From Hevea brasiliensis (Eukaryota > Streptophyta > Magnoliopsida > Malpighiales > Euphorbiaceae): a DNA stretch of 64,000 nt. The notes under the pieces are model-generated. The model did no database searches, was not told the origin of the DNA, and was given only the letters and a program-made list of their open reading frames with translations. The stretch covers positions 65,985,144 through 66,049,143 of the forward strand of contig NC_079507.1 of the NCBI RefSeq assembly GCF_030052815.1, written 5' to 3'. Shown here one piece after another: positions 1 to 13,072 of this stretch (its first letter is position 1; the number at the start of each line of letters is the position of its first letter). The translations under genes and the position numbers were made by a program.

Positions 1-55
1 GGCCTTTCAGAATCTAAAATTAATAAATAATAATAAGAATAATCCTGTCTGCCTC

Positions 56-63
56 TATAAATA
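56..63 (+). promoter_or_regulatory. TATA box of the FQR1-like gene
   Basis: A perfect TATAAATA lies about 117 bases before the start codon of the quinone reductase gene at 173. The stretch between holds an A-rich leader with no upstream ATG in a good context except one at 164. This spacing fits a short plant 5' leader. The rest of the promoter lies outside the window. Confidence 0.6.
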
Positions 64-172
64 CGGGCTTTTGGCTTTCCATTTTCCTTCATCGCCAACG
101 CTCCTTCGCTTACAAATTGAAAAAAAAATAACACACGTTCAGAAAGAGAACTGCTAGATTTTGCATGCTTTA

Positions 173-3100
173 ATGGCTACCAAAGTCTATATTGTGTATG
201 TCTCTCTTTTTCTATCCCTCTATACTTGTCAATACGTATATACATGTAATTCTCATTTGTGATCTTTCATTTTTTTTTAATGGTTATGTTTTGATTACTG
301 CGGATTTTTCTTTTCGATCTCCTAAAACGGTGATCTTTTCTACTGATTCTGTGAACTATTTCTTTTATCAGCTGAGTTGTTTTCTTGTTTTTAATGTTCA
401 ATACGTGTGTAGATTTGTTCTTTTTTTTTTTAATACAAACTGTTTGATCACTATTTGTTGTTATGCCTGGAAAATGTAGAGTGTTATGGAGCTAAAAAAT
501 GAATTCTGGTCGTATTTTCTGGTAATTACTGTAATTGAAGCATCTAGGAGCTTTTTTTCCCCCCCGTTGAGTTTGTTGGGGGGGAAGGTAAGGAAGAGCT
601 GAAGAGAGGAAAGGAAGTGCATCCAGCTCATAGTAGATGCCACCTCATGTATTTACCCCTTATTGTGGACTCTATACATTTTCCTTTAAATCCTTTTCTC
701 CTCTCTACGAAACTTATTTTCTAGGTTTGATCTTAAATTTTTATTTTGAGGCAGAATTTTATGGATCACTGTATTGTGAGCAATGTTAAGGTCTGAGACT
801 TTTATGTATAATTAGATAGATCTCTAAAAAAGCAGAACCCAGCCACAACCACACCTTTGATATTATTCTTTTTAGAAGGCTGGAAATTGGAATGTTTTTA
901 TAAATTAAGTTCTTATTGAATTATAATGTTAATAATGCATAGATAATCACGCTTTTGGAAAAGTAAGACCACAAGCATTTGGTCATCGCTCAAAGTGGAT
1001 ATGCTCAGCTTCACTTCATTCTTTTGTTTTGTTAGCATTTCAAGCTTTGTAAATCTATCTCTGGCAAACATGAGACTTTGCTTATAGCATAGGTGGAAAT
1101 TTTGTTCTAGACACCTACATATGCAAGGAAAATATAATTAGTTTTTTTAGCATATCAGTGGTCACCCTTATGGTGGCTTCCTTGTTGACTTTATCTGGCA
1201 AATGGATGCATGATTTTTTGAGTACCAGTGTGGCAACATCTGTTGACACACATTATTGAGGAGGTTTATTAATTATGATTTGCAGTAGCATTATAAAGGC
1301 TTAGTTCAGAGCAGAGAGGCTCTGACCTAAAAATTTGCTACATTGACAGTCCAGTTGTCAATTTAAACTGGTCTCAATGTTGTGTGGCTGCCTTCATTTC
1401 ACATTCATGGTCATATTGAAACATGATCTTTTAAACGACTAATTTGCCTCTGTTATAGTCTAGTGTATCATGCATCCCACTATTTATTGAGCTGGTGTGG
1501 ACCAGTGTGACCACAATCATTGTGCATTTGTTGTTGGTGTACTGGTCTGGTGATCCATCCCAGATTGTTTCTTCCATGATATTGTTGGCAGTATGTCCAC
1601 CACAGCTATACCAGAGATTTTTTTTTTCCTAGTTTCTACAGGTTCTCATGTTCATGATTAAATATCCTTATTGCATCCATTATGAGGACAATGATTGGTG
1701 AGCTTTGGGGCAGTGGGTTTTATTGCTGATAGAATAACTAATGGAGAAAATTTTTGCATTGTGCATATCTTTTATTAAGCCAGGTTAGACAGCTAGGAAG
1801 CAGAGGAATGGATATAAGATGCAACAGATAATGATACTATGCAATTCCTTCAAAAATTAGGATAAATGTGGTGTTGTTATGTCAATGAGATTATAAAAAA
1901 AAAAAAAAAAAAAAAAAATTAGAAAGAAAAATTGAACAAAGATGAGTGTATGGAATAGTACCTCATCTATTTGTTTTTGTCTAATGCTCTTTGGCTTACA
2001 TTATATGTTTCTTTTTCAAAATTTTATATTGCTCTTTCAGGTACTATTCCATGTATGGACATGTAGAGAAACTGGCAGAAGAGATCAAGAAGGGGGCAGC
2101 ATCTGTTGAAGGTGTCGAAGCCAAATTATGGCAGGTTAGAAAGTGCATCCAACATCACCTTATACACTTCAGATTGTTGTAATGTTGAATTGTTAAGTTT
2201 ACCTTCATGTTGTGGCTTTCCCAGCATACAATTATGCAATGTAATCACAAGCAGTAAAAATTTTTAAGGTAAAAGAGAAGAAAATATTCCCAGAGAAGGG
2301 TTCATCAACCTAAAATTGTTTGACTTAGTAAAATAAGTAGGTTGTTTCAATGGTCTGTCAGACTCCATCTCAAAGTCCATTCCTTGTCCGGACTAACTTG
2401 GGAATAATTGCAAAGTTTCTCTTCTGTCAAGTTAGCTTTTTTGGACTCTTGTTTCCATCAGCTTGTTAACTTCAATTCTTTCTTACTTTTATCCTGATGC
2501 AGGATTCTCTACCAGGGATTTTAGATCTACTTATTTTAGGAAGAAATTTTGGAAGTGGTATTTTAGTTTATTTAGTATTTCTAATTAGTGTTTGTTTAAT
2601 ATTTTCTTCTTGTTTTGGGATTCCTAATCCTAGTACTAGTATGACTAATTATAATAATATACATATTTGTCGTCTAGGTATTTTGGTAGCTATTATTATG
2701 ATTATTATTGATGATTGACAATTTAATAAGAGCGAGAATTTTGTTCCTTGTGTCTTTGAGTGCTCTTGGGATTGCAATATATGTTTATGCAAGTTTCTTG
2801 ACTAGCTAACTTGCTGCAGCACAATCATGCTGTTCAATCTTCTTTGGAATTTCATGTCTAATTGTCTGAGTAATGCTAATGACCACAGTTTTCTGTGCTC
2901 ATTTGCTTTGAGCACTTCTGGTAGCCATGTCTCTATATGTTGATAAGCAGCCATGGATGTCAGAAAAGCCTGTAATATTTTGGTTCATTTTAAAACAGAA
3001 GTTTTTGACTTACCAAAGTTGCATACTTATCATTAAACTGATCTCGTTGGTATGTGCTGCAGGTTCCGGAGACCCTGCCAGAGGAGGTGCTTGGAAAGAT

Positions 3101-3648
3101 GAGTGCACCCCCAAAGAGTGACGTGCCAGTCCTTTCTCCCAATGAACTTGCTGAGGCTGATGGGTTTGTTTTTGGCTTCCCAACAAGATTTGGAATGATG
3201 GCTGCCCAATTTAAAGCATTTTTGGATGCAACTGGTGGCTTATGGAGAACACAGCAACTAGCAAGCAAACCTGCTGGAATCTTCTATAGCACTGGTTCTC
3301 AAGGTGGTGGACAAGAGACTACAGCGTAAGCCCCTAGGCCACTGTTAGCCAACCAAGTTAAATATGATGAACAGAAAGTAACAATTTTTCTCATTAAGAA
3401 TTTTAAATTGATACAGGTTGACTGCAATCACTCAGCTTGTTCACCATGGAATGATATTTGTTCCCATTGGTTATACATTCGGTGCTGGCATGTCTGAAAT
3501 GGAGAAAGTGAAAGGCGGAAGTCCTTATGGTGCTGGAACTTATGCTGGGGATGGTTCAAGACAGCCCTCTGACCTGGAGTTGGAGCAGGCTTTTCACCAG
3601 GGCAAGTACATTGCTACCATCACAAAGAAGCTTAAGGGATCTGCTTAA
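173..3648 (+). CDS. FQR1: NAD(P)H:quinone oxidoreductase, FQR1/WrbA-like (four coding exons)
   Basis: The protein is a flavodoxin-like quinone reductase of the WrbA family. Members bind FMN and pass two electrons from NAD(P)H to quinones, giving hydroquinones without a semiquinone stage; Arabidopsis FQR1 is auxin-inducible and cytosolic or membrane-associated. Coding exons are 173-195, 2041-2134, 3063-3325 and 3417-3648. All introns are GT-AG, the phases join, and the result is 203 residues, the usual family length. It starts [20 protein letters not shown]. The FMN phosphate loop is S11-M-Y-G-H15, followed by GFPTRFGMM (77-85), ATGGLW (95-100) and [13 protein letters not shown] (114-126), the WrbA signatures. 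Exon 1 contributes only 23 coding bases; the first intron is 1,845 bases and the second 928. No disruption is seen. The family call is firm; the exact orthologue number is inferred. Confidence 0.95.
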
Positions 3649-6579
3649 TTTCATTTCATACAGAAGTACAGTTCAGTCTATATTTTTCTACCCTATAGAT
3701 TTTGTGTTTGTGAAGAATAATTATTGCTTTCCTGGTTATATGTTTTTTATGTGTGTTACATAATAATGGTTTCTCTCAAATGATAAAAGGCTGTTTACTT
3801 CTTCTGTACCATCTTCTCCACTTTGATGGATCATAAGATACTGCTCTTCATTTTCACTATTTGTGGGTCTGTACCAATTTAACTTCAGCAATGAACAAGA
3901 ATTATATGAAATATGATTGAATGAAATGAGTATTCATGGGCACATCGTAAAATTAATGTCGATCTGAACCATATTATTTGCACTAATTATTGAAAATGTG
4001 AAAAATACGTTTAAATACCCAATTCTATGAAGAAATTCATTTCTTTTTTTTTAATTGGTCTCTGGTTAGAGCCTCGCAATCTTGGAGTTAACACATGTAC
4101 CATTAAGCCCAAGTTTATCAGTCATATACTATGTCAGTGCTAAAAGAAGCCATGTCTAGTTGCTTGCATGTTTTGTATATCCAAAGTTCCAAACCCTCGT
4201 TTGTGGATGAAGATGAAATTTCTGAAACTAAGTCATGCATTTAAGTTTTACATCCATAGACAAATGCTCTCATTCCTCTACTTCCAGCTTTGGCCCGCCT
4301 TTACTTTTGTTGCTCGGATAGGATCTATCTTCTTCATACTGCCAAGTTTCAGCCCTGCTACAGGCCCTGGCACACATCTTTTGGCCAGAAAAGCGCTCAA
4401 CAATATGCATTCCAACCAAAGAAAAAGTTGATTGAAATTATTTTTTTTTAAAATATCCTTTTAAATGTTGTTGATAAAATCATTTCTTATGACTAAAATA
4501 TATTAAATTAAAATTTAAAAAATTTAATAAACATATTTTAAATTGTACTTCTCTTGATAATAGTTCAAACAATAATGCTAAATGGACACTAAATCTACCA
4601 ACTTGTTTTAGGAAAAATTCCAACTAAAATTAACCTAACCTGCACGTTAGGAATCATATATGATCCATAGAGTCAGTGATACCTTTATTGAAATTTCTTC
4701 TTGGTGACATGGAGATTAGGTAAAAATTAGGTAAAATTTTATTTTATAAAGTTTCACCTTTTATTTACCATGAGCTTCGACTTCACCTTTTGACCACTTA
4801 CCCATTCACAGAATATGACAAAAACTATCCTCCAAGAGTAAGCCCATCTTCATATAAAGGGTAACAAGAAAGGCCGCCAGTAGCTATAGCATTCAAGTCA
4901 TGTGCAGCCACCAGACTGTCTCAAGTTAGTGCAAATGATCAATGCCCAATAAGCTTTAGCCAATTTGGATGATAGGGTTAGGTTTTGGACCATGAAGCAG
5001 AAATCTGAGAATCATTCCCATTAGGCCAAGCTATTTGGCCAATTTGGAGTACAGGGTTGGCTTTGCCACTATTTTTTCTTTGTAATTTTACTAGGAGTTT
5101 TTCTTTCTGATGGGATTGTACACAAAAGAATTAGGCTCCTTTGCAATCAATGAACCTTGAATTGTTGCAATCAGACAGCTGTTACCAAAGTAACTCATCA
5201 AAACTTTTTTCCCCCTCTAATCATTTTTGTGAAGAACCCAGTGACATGTGCTTTGATCCACTTTCTTTTTTGCTACCTTCAGACTACACACATTTTTCTT
5301 TATTTTAATTATTATTTTTTTTATCTGTCCATATGCTCTGCTTTCTTGATCTGGTTTTTTCAGTAAACAATTCCTGGGTCTTCTCTGAAAATAATAAAGA
5401 AACCTGCCTACCAATAAAGCATGTATGGCATATCTTCAACTGGAATATATCCATGATTAGAACCTATGTGCACAAATTCCAGGGTAATGGTACCATGTTA
5501 TATAATAGACTAATGTAATATATTAGCCTAGAATTTTTTTAATATAGAATATTGAAAGGGTAAAAACTCGAATTTAATACTTATTAAATAAATTTAGATA
5601 TTAAATCAAATCAGATTTAAACATATTAGTTCAGATGTTATTCTTTACATATGCTTATATAAATGGATACCATTAAATAATATATAATATAATCTGAATG
5701 ATAGTGTTGCAAGTCTACCATTAATATAATTAAGGTCGCAAAGCAAATAATTAACTTTCTTTTTTCGTCGATTGCGTGCTAAGAACGGGATATATATATC
5801 ATAATCTTGTATTAAAAATATTATAATTAAATTGTTAATCTCTTGCACTAAGATTAATATTAAATGATAAAAAAATTTAAAAACAACATATGGTAGCATA
5901 ATTTAAAATTCATGGTAATAATCAATGTATTATCATTTAGCTTTAGAATTTATCATTATTATTATTAGAATTGTTATTAAAAATTTATGTTAACAATATT
6001 TATTAAAAACTTTTAAATTTTATTTAAAAATATTTTAATTATAATAAGTTCAAAATATCAAAACTATTTTTCTCTTGGAGACTTAGAATATACTTCAATA
6101 TATAATATGTACTGCATAATCAAATCCTGTAAAGGCTTTTTCCCTAAAAAAAATCTTGTAAAGGCTTTAAAAAGGGTTATGATATTTTTTTTAACAAGTA
6201 ATAATAAAATTTATTACTCTTCTAAAGAAAATTATTACAAATTTCAGTAAAAACTTAATTTTTAACATCACAATTAAACTCAAATGCCTCAAAATAGTAG
6301 AAATTATTATATTATATAATTGCTATTATACATATAACAGATGAATTTTAACTATTGATTATAATGAAATCCACATGCGATCTATCATAACTAATAATTA
6401 TTATAAAACAATTGTATAAAATAGATATATTTTATAATTTTTATCAAAACACTCGATTTAAATGCCACATGTTAAGTAAAATTGTCATTGTTTTCTGTAT
6501 TTTTAAAGACCAGAATTTATATTAATAATCCCATTTAGTTTAATATGATCTATAGAATGATTTGAATGAAAACTAAGAG

Positions 6580-6818
6580 TCTGTTTAATTTAATTATTAA
6601 ATACAACTACTAATTATTATTATTACTGATAGATAGTAGTTGATAGCTAATAGCTAATATATTATAAGCATTTGATAAAATTTTATCTAACTTTTATTAT
6701 AAATATATAAAATGACTAATAAAAATATATATTATCATATATTATTTTATTATTAAAATATACATATAATTATTTTTTATGTATATATGAGAATCAATAT
6801 ATAATTATTATTTAGATT

Positions 6819-6868
<50 letters not shown>

Positions 6869-7105
6869 TATATATTTATTTATTATTTATTATAATTTAA
6901 ATAATTTATTAATATAAAAATTAATTTAATGACATAAAAATTTTATAATTAATAAATTTTAAAAGGGTAATATAGTTTAAATAAAAAAATAAAAGTAAAT
7001 CAATTATTAACGGATGAGACATTTCTAAAAATAAAATTGATAAAAATGCATAGTTGTGTTTTATGTATCGATTAAAAAAAATCAGATAACCAAACACGCA
7101 GGGGC
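6580..7105. mobile_element. Possible MITE, about 0.5 kb
   Basis: The left edge reads CTGTTTAATTTAATTATTAA and the right edge, reverse complemented, reads GTGTTTGGTTATCTGATTT. These are imperfect terminal inverted repeats of the GTGTTTGGT type seen in many plant MITEs. The interior is almost pure A/T and contains a (TA)n run. No target duplication could be fixed because the flanks are AT-rich, so the edges are estimates. Confidence 0.3.
6821..6863. repeat. (TA)n microsatellite
   Basis: An uninterrupted AT dinucleotide run of 43 bases inside AT-rich DNA, and within the possible MITE. Confidence 0.95.
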
Positions 7106-9952
7106 AGACAATTGTCATTGCTGTCCCCAATTTTTTTTTAATTTAAATATAATGTAATTCTTTCATTAAAAAAATATGACAAAATTCTAATACTTTAATT
7201 ATAGAATATGGGTATCGTTTCTTTGTTTTTTTTTTTTTTTTTGGAACAAACTAATTAAAGAAACAACCTGACTATGCATTGTATCGAAGAAAACTGAAAA
7301 AAAAGAAAAGAAAAACATGGCTGTTAAAATGAAATTAATTAATATATATGATGGATCAGCTTTTGTTTATTCAACAAAAAAAAAAAAAAAAAAAGATTTA
7401 ATTTGAACATTATTCAATAAGACGCAAACAAGCTTCTTGACTCTTTTGTATCTCTATTCACCGCTATTTCCTTTTGCTGCGGTCTATTTGTTTCGTCAAT
7501 GTAGAAATTAGAATAGAAAGAATTTTTTTGGTCAATACACAAGGAAATTGACCTTAATTTAGGTAAAATAAATAATAATAAAAGAATGGTTTCTAAAATA
7601 CGTTTTTATTTTCATTTTGTCAATTTTTATGATGAATTTTATTTTTTTTTTCTCTAAAAAAGGAAGAAAAGAATTTGTTAGAATTTGAGATTAGGAAATG
7701 TTACATTGCTCTTTTCTACTGCAATCTGAAGCATTTTACAGAAATAATAAAAAAAAATTAAGTCATATGAAATCAATTAATTTTAACTCAATGATATTAA
7801 AGTTATTTTCAGTATTATAAGATTTCGAGTTTAATTATATATTAAAAAAAATGGCATATGAGAATTAATTGATGAAGCAAAAACACATGGCCTTGTTAGT
7901 GTTAGAAAGTCAGGTTGGCAGGGCACAGGAAATAGAAAATGCATTCAAGAATTGATGAACTCGTAATAAAAGACAAATATTATGTATATAGGAACTATTA
8001 ATTAGGAAGGGTAAGCTTTACTATGACATCTCTGACTTGCAGGGAAAACTATATTAGTGTAACAAATTATCAATGCTTAGGCTCTTTCATTTATGTTTCT
8101 TAGAAGAAAGTTGCATCAACTTTTGGCTAATTATTTTTATACATAATTTATGAAATTGTAGATTCATTTCTGACATCTCCTTTATCTTTTAAACAATTCC
8201 AATATTTTGTAAAGTACTTAATAAATTGTTCACCAGAAAAGCCATCAAAAGTAAGGTAGGAGGGTCAACAAGTACCAATATTACCTTCTTTGTTTTATCT
8301 TAATTTCAGTTATCTCTAAACTTTAGGTAGGAGGAGGAGATGTTACAGCTTATCACTTAATTAATAGAATGAAAGTTTTTTTTAACTTTTCATTTAAAAA
8401 AACTAAACTAGGCCATCTCCTACATTGAAAAAAATAAATAAATAAAAGGATAAATATAAATAATTGAGTTACAATATTAAAGTGGAGTGGTTAGTCATAT
8501 TATATGTATAAAGCAATTCAATCACTTATATCCATAACATTATATAATTGAACCTGCATTGAGTTTGTATAAAATGAATTACTATGATTTGTCTCACTAA
8601 ATTTATAAATGTTTTACTTTATACATATAAATTAATTATTTCTTAGTATTTGTTAAAAAATTATGATTTCTGAGAATAACAAAACAATTATTCGGTAATT
8701 GAAACTAATAATTAGGCTTCGTAGCTAGGAACTTATGGAGTGAGGATGATAGATAATTAATTTTGAGGAGCATAAATTAAAGGCAGTAAGTAATGGTACT
8801 GTTATAAAATTTTTGAGAGAGAGAGAAGTACGGCTTTCTCTTTACCTTCCAATAGAAGCTCCTTAATGTGACCATTCGATGAAAAGCATAAAAGCAAATA
8901 CTGATAGCATCTGCACTTATATTACATACCTCCCATTCCAAATTAATAAAAATAATTTTTTTTTAATAACAATAAAAATAAAAATAAATTAACATGAAAG
9001 AAAAAAAAAAAAAAAAGAAAGGCAATGGGCCAGCCTCTGACTTCCACTAACAATATTCCAAACACATAAACAAACGAAAAGTGAGATTTCCAATCAAATG
9101 ACATCCCCACACTCACTCCCCTCTTCTGGAATTCAATTATTCCTTTCATGTCTTTTTCTCTTCTCTTCCTTTCTCTTAAACTAACACAAACTATTAGCTG
9201 CCCACACAAATATCAAAAGCCCCTTTAATTCAATCTTCTTCTCCTTCTCCTAGTCAATTCAACTTATATATATATATATATCGTCATGTATCTCTAATAG
9301 ACAAACACTCATTGCTAAATTAATAGTTAACCAAATGATAATAATACATATTAATTAAAGGAAATTTTTATCATAATTTTATTTTTTATAAAGTAAATTT
9401 TATTTAATTAACAATTATTCTTAGATGAATTGATAAAATCTAAAAGCAAAAATTAAACAACATAAATTAATAACAAAATAACTATAAAAAACACCCAAAT
9501 TAAAAGTTAATCTATTAAATTAATTAAACTAATCTACATCAACATGCTTTAATTCCCTAAAATCAATCAGCACCTATATATATATATATATTCTCATTCC
9601 TAATCATATAATTTTTCAATTATTACAACAATTAATATATGTTTCCAAATGGTCCCTATATTGGCCAACCTGCATCATTTTGCCTGTGGCTGGCCAAACA
9701 CTGGGCATGTATCTCTGAAGGTTCATATCGTTTTCTTTCTCTTTCACAATTTCTCTCTCTATTTTTCCTCCAATTCTGGACTTTGAAAGTTATATATCTC
9801 TGTGTGTGTGTGAGTGTGTTTTTCTCTTCTTTTATCATTGATGATGATCTTATCATTCCCAACTTGGCTAGGGTTTTCGATAAGATCAGGTACACCTGCT
9901 GCTGCTACTTGTGTAGAATCTGTTCCCCAATTTCACCCATTTCCCTTTCCTT

Positions 9953-12076
9953 CTATCTGAATGTTCCTCCGAATGTAGGGGTCCAAAAATCAACTGTTGT
10001 CTCATGAGTTACCGGAAATGTGCTCGAAACCGGTACCAGACACAGCCCTCGGCTCCTAAGATCTTGTTTTTGTCCTTCTGGATCCTTGCTAGACTTGTCA
10101 GAATTCTGCACATTAATTAAGAAAAGAAATGCAATATAATAATTACATATGTCCAAAATAATTAAGCAAAACCCGTCATTAACCTTTAACTCCCTCTACC
10201 TATATATATACAAGGAAGAAGAATATTGTACCTGCTGGTGGTGCATGGGAGCTCCAGTACTTTTCATGTATGGGTTGCTAAGTACCTAATAAAAATTTAG
10301 CATGAATAAGGCATATATTATAATTGGGACTCATTCGCTATGATAGAGTATATATTGTATAGCAAAGTCCAGATGGAAACTTACAGTGACTTGCTCATGG
10401 AGGAATTTGATGTATTCAATAGCTTCAGAGAGCACTGAGGCTGTATCAGTCTGACACACAATATAACATGATTAAAATGGGAAGAGAGCGGGAAAAAAAA
10501 AAAAAGAATCATCATAGGCTTTCATCAAGAATGTAAAATGATACTTTGATCACTATGCATAGTCTTTGTGAAAGTAAAGCTTTAGCTGATCAGAGAATTG
10601 CAGAGGAAAAAAGAAAGAAAAAAAAAAATGTTACCTTTCCGAAAGGCGAAACCAATTGTTGGAGCGCAGTGATTCTGTCCCCCATCTTCTCTTTCCTCAC
10701 CTAAGAGATATCAAAGTTGAAAAAGAATTCTCAATTTATTGTTTCTATGTGCACTATAAATGATCATGATGATGTAAACGAAGAAAATTAAATAGCCTCA
10801 TCTTCTCAAAAAGGTTTTTATGAAATTTTGATTTTACCTTAAAGGCTGGCATGGGCGATGGCGTTTCATTTCGAGGCCTTTTTGTTGCTCCCTCACTCCC
10901 ACTTTTCTTTACTACTGTACTCGAATCCCGTACTTCAGATATATTCTGCTGGAAAGGAAAGAAAAAATGAGTGAACCGAAAGATTTCAAAATCAACATAC
11001 CCACCCACTATATTTCTGTATTTTCGATGCATATTTACACAATTACGCAATCTTTTGAATACTATCATATATATATATGGGTATGGATACCTTTGGTTTT
11101 TCTTCGAAATTTGAAGTTGGAAATTGTGGTTGTAACGATGGGAAAAAGTTTGGACGAACATCAGTCATGGAACTTGCAGATGCATTCCAGAAGGGGGCGT
11201 TATTGGAGAAGTGCAATTGGTGGGGAGGCTGTTTAGGAGGTGAATTTCTCAAGAACTGAGGCACCTTATTAGCCCATGAAGGCACCAATTCATTACTAGT
11301 AATCCCATAATTTGCCCCATAAGTATAGCTCATCGATCGGTTCTCGAAAGAAGACTGTTGTGTAGGTTGATTATCAGATCCCAGAAGACCTTGCAACATC
11401 GTTGAAGGGCTTCCATAGATAGCAGTTGAATCCATTTGAAACTGCAAGCCTTGACATGTCACAGTACTATCACAAGAGCTCCCATGAGGACTAAACTGCG
11501 GTTGATCCAAAGAAAAACCTCGGTTCATTTGCTTAAACTCATTCATGGAAGATTCCCCACTAAACATTCTCTCTCTCCACTGAACTTGAGATGATCCAAT
11601 CCCAGTTTCTTGCTGATAACTTGTGCTCGAATTCAAGTTCTCTTGCAGCATCGAACGGAGGCTGCTGTCAGTCTTATCACTGCGACTGCCATAACAAGCA
11701 TCAACAAATTTTGACTTCTAAAAGAATCGAAACAATTAATTATTACAATAGGGTTTCAAATTTTCAATAACAACTAGACTTACAGTAAAGCTTGGTTCCA
11801 ATCCATGGCCTGGGAAGAGAGGCCTAAACCCATCATATGCAAGTCAGCACCAGAATCTTGGCCTTGTTGCAGCTTCTGGGTATCATGAAAAACTACAGAA
11901 CTATCTGAGACGGAGGCAGACTCAATAGAAGACCTTCCTTTGACATCCACCATTTCCGATGGCCAAGCAAAGCTGCCCAAGCTATTAAGCCCTGAAGATG
12001 AAGAAGAAGAGCCGCTATCAAACCTGTTCCTAGAAGAATCCCACCAGTTTGTGGTTGTGTTGAACTCATCCGCCAT
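9953..12076 (-). CDS. bHLH transcription factor, bHLH112/bHLH123/bHLH68-like (seven exons)
   Basis: A nuclear DNA-binding protein of the plant bHLH subgroup that includes Arabidopsis bHLH112, bHLH123 and bHLH68. Exons in transcript order are 12076-11784, 11685-11091, 10948-10838, 10700-10635, 10450-10385, 10285-10232 and 10105-9953. All junctions are GT-AG and the phases join into 446 codons including the stop. The N-terminus starts MADEFNTTTNWWDSSRNRF, followed by a long Ser/Gln/Asn-rich region. The bHLH domain lies at about residues 317-377: KRPRNETPSPMPAFK, then VRKEKMGDRITALQQLVSPF, then TDTASVLSEAIEYIKFLHEQ. The C-terminus RSRGLCLVPVSSTFPV and FWTPTFGGTFR is diagnostic of this subgroup. 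The basic region lacks the His-Glu-Arg triad needed for classic E-box contact, which is normal for the group. The gene is intact. I cannot decide which numbered paralogue it is. Confidence 0.93.
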
Positions 12077-12277
12077 GGTTAAAAGGCAAAGGTAAAGCTG
12101 CTGCTGATGCTGGTGCTTTATAGTTGCTATGTTGGAGGTTTTGTGCGGTTAATGTCGTAAGAATCTTGGGTTTTTTCTTGGGCAATCAATCCCTTGAATT
12201 GTTTAGTTTGCTGGAAGCTTTTCTTCCTTTTTGTGGTTACATAAAATTATAGAAAACGGTTCGCTGCATCTGAAGGG

Positions 12278-12285
12278 TATTTATA
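12278..12285 (-). promoter_or_regulatory. TATA box of the bHLH gene
   Basis: On the minus strand this reads TATAAATA, about 200 bases before the start codon at 12076. The predicted leader contains no long open frame. No other good TATA candidate lies in the 250 bases upstream of the ATG. Confidence 0.6.
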
Positions 12286-12984
12286 GTGAGGAAAGAAGCC
12301 ATTTGGGTCTCCGTGGAGTAACCGGAATGCTGGTGTTTGACATTTCTAGGGGTGAATGAGCTGAGCTGAGCTGATGGATGATTAGACAAAGGAAAGGCCA
12401 TATTGAAATTCAATTTCTTACTTTTTTTTATTATTATTTTCTTTTTTTTTTTTTCTTAATTTGTTGGAGGACTGCCTTTTGCTTTACTCCAATTGCATAA
12501 TATTAATAAAGAAAATTTTATGCCCAATTAAATCACGCCAGGTTAGTATCCACTTTAATTTCAGCTGTTATTTCTGTGATAATATATTTTTATTAATTTG
12601 TTGTTGAGCCTGCATCGCAAAATTTAAAATCTAAATTAATCAGCTTTAAAATTAAAGTTATTTTTTAAATTATAATATATATATATATATAAAAGAAATG
12701 GATAGCATATCATAACTATCAACACAATATATAATCTCTTCGAAATTTGCCTCTACAACAAAATCACAGGGTTTCTAATCATAATTTCTCTCCTCTAAAA
12801 CTTAAAAAAATACCCATACTAATTAGAAAAAATTGAGATAATTTATGCTTTAATTTAATGGTAAATACAAAAAACTTTCCAAAATACGTCTTAAAGTTTG
12901 AATCACACTTATAATGAGAAAAAAAAAGCCAAATATAAAAAATTAAAATAAAAATTATAAATTTTAGTCTCATATATATAACAA

Positions 12985-13072
12985 GTATAAATAATGTGTA
13001 TAGCATATTAAATAAATAAATAAATAAATATATTTATTTATTTATTTAGTATGTTATACACATTATTTATAC
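12985..13072. repeat. Near-perfect 88-bp palindrome
   Basis: The left arm begins GTATAAATAATGTGTATAGC and runs into four to five AAAT units; the right arm is its reverse complement, ending ATACACATTATTTATAC. The arms are about 42 bases each with two mismatches and essentially no loop. Transcribed, this would fold into one long hairpin. It could be a tiny MITE, a foldback element or a fused inverted repeat. Confidence 0.85.

Larger units (their letters stand above)
3649..9952. other. Intergenic spacer between the convergent FQR1-like and bHLH genes
   Basis: The first few hundred bases after 3648 should be 3' untranslated sequence of the quinone reductase; candidate poly(A) signals such as AATAATG and AAATGATAAAAG lie near 3761-3788. 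From about 4440 the DNA becomes very AT-rich with poly-A/T runs, a TA microsatellite (6821-6863) and a possible MITE (about 6580-7105). A (GA)n run lies near 8814-8825. The stretch 9640-9952 should contain the 3' untranslated region of the bHLH gene. Open frames here are short and low in complexity, and I see no gene. Confidence 0.6.

Noticed and set aside
2497..2718. A 73-codon hydrophobic frame inside intron 2 of the FQR1-like gene
   Set aside because: Low-complexity Ile/Leu/Ser text typical of AT-rich intron; flanked by the gene's own splice sites and with no recognisable domain. It might be a small transposon relic, but no ends or duplication could be found.
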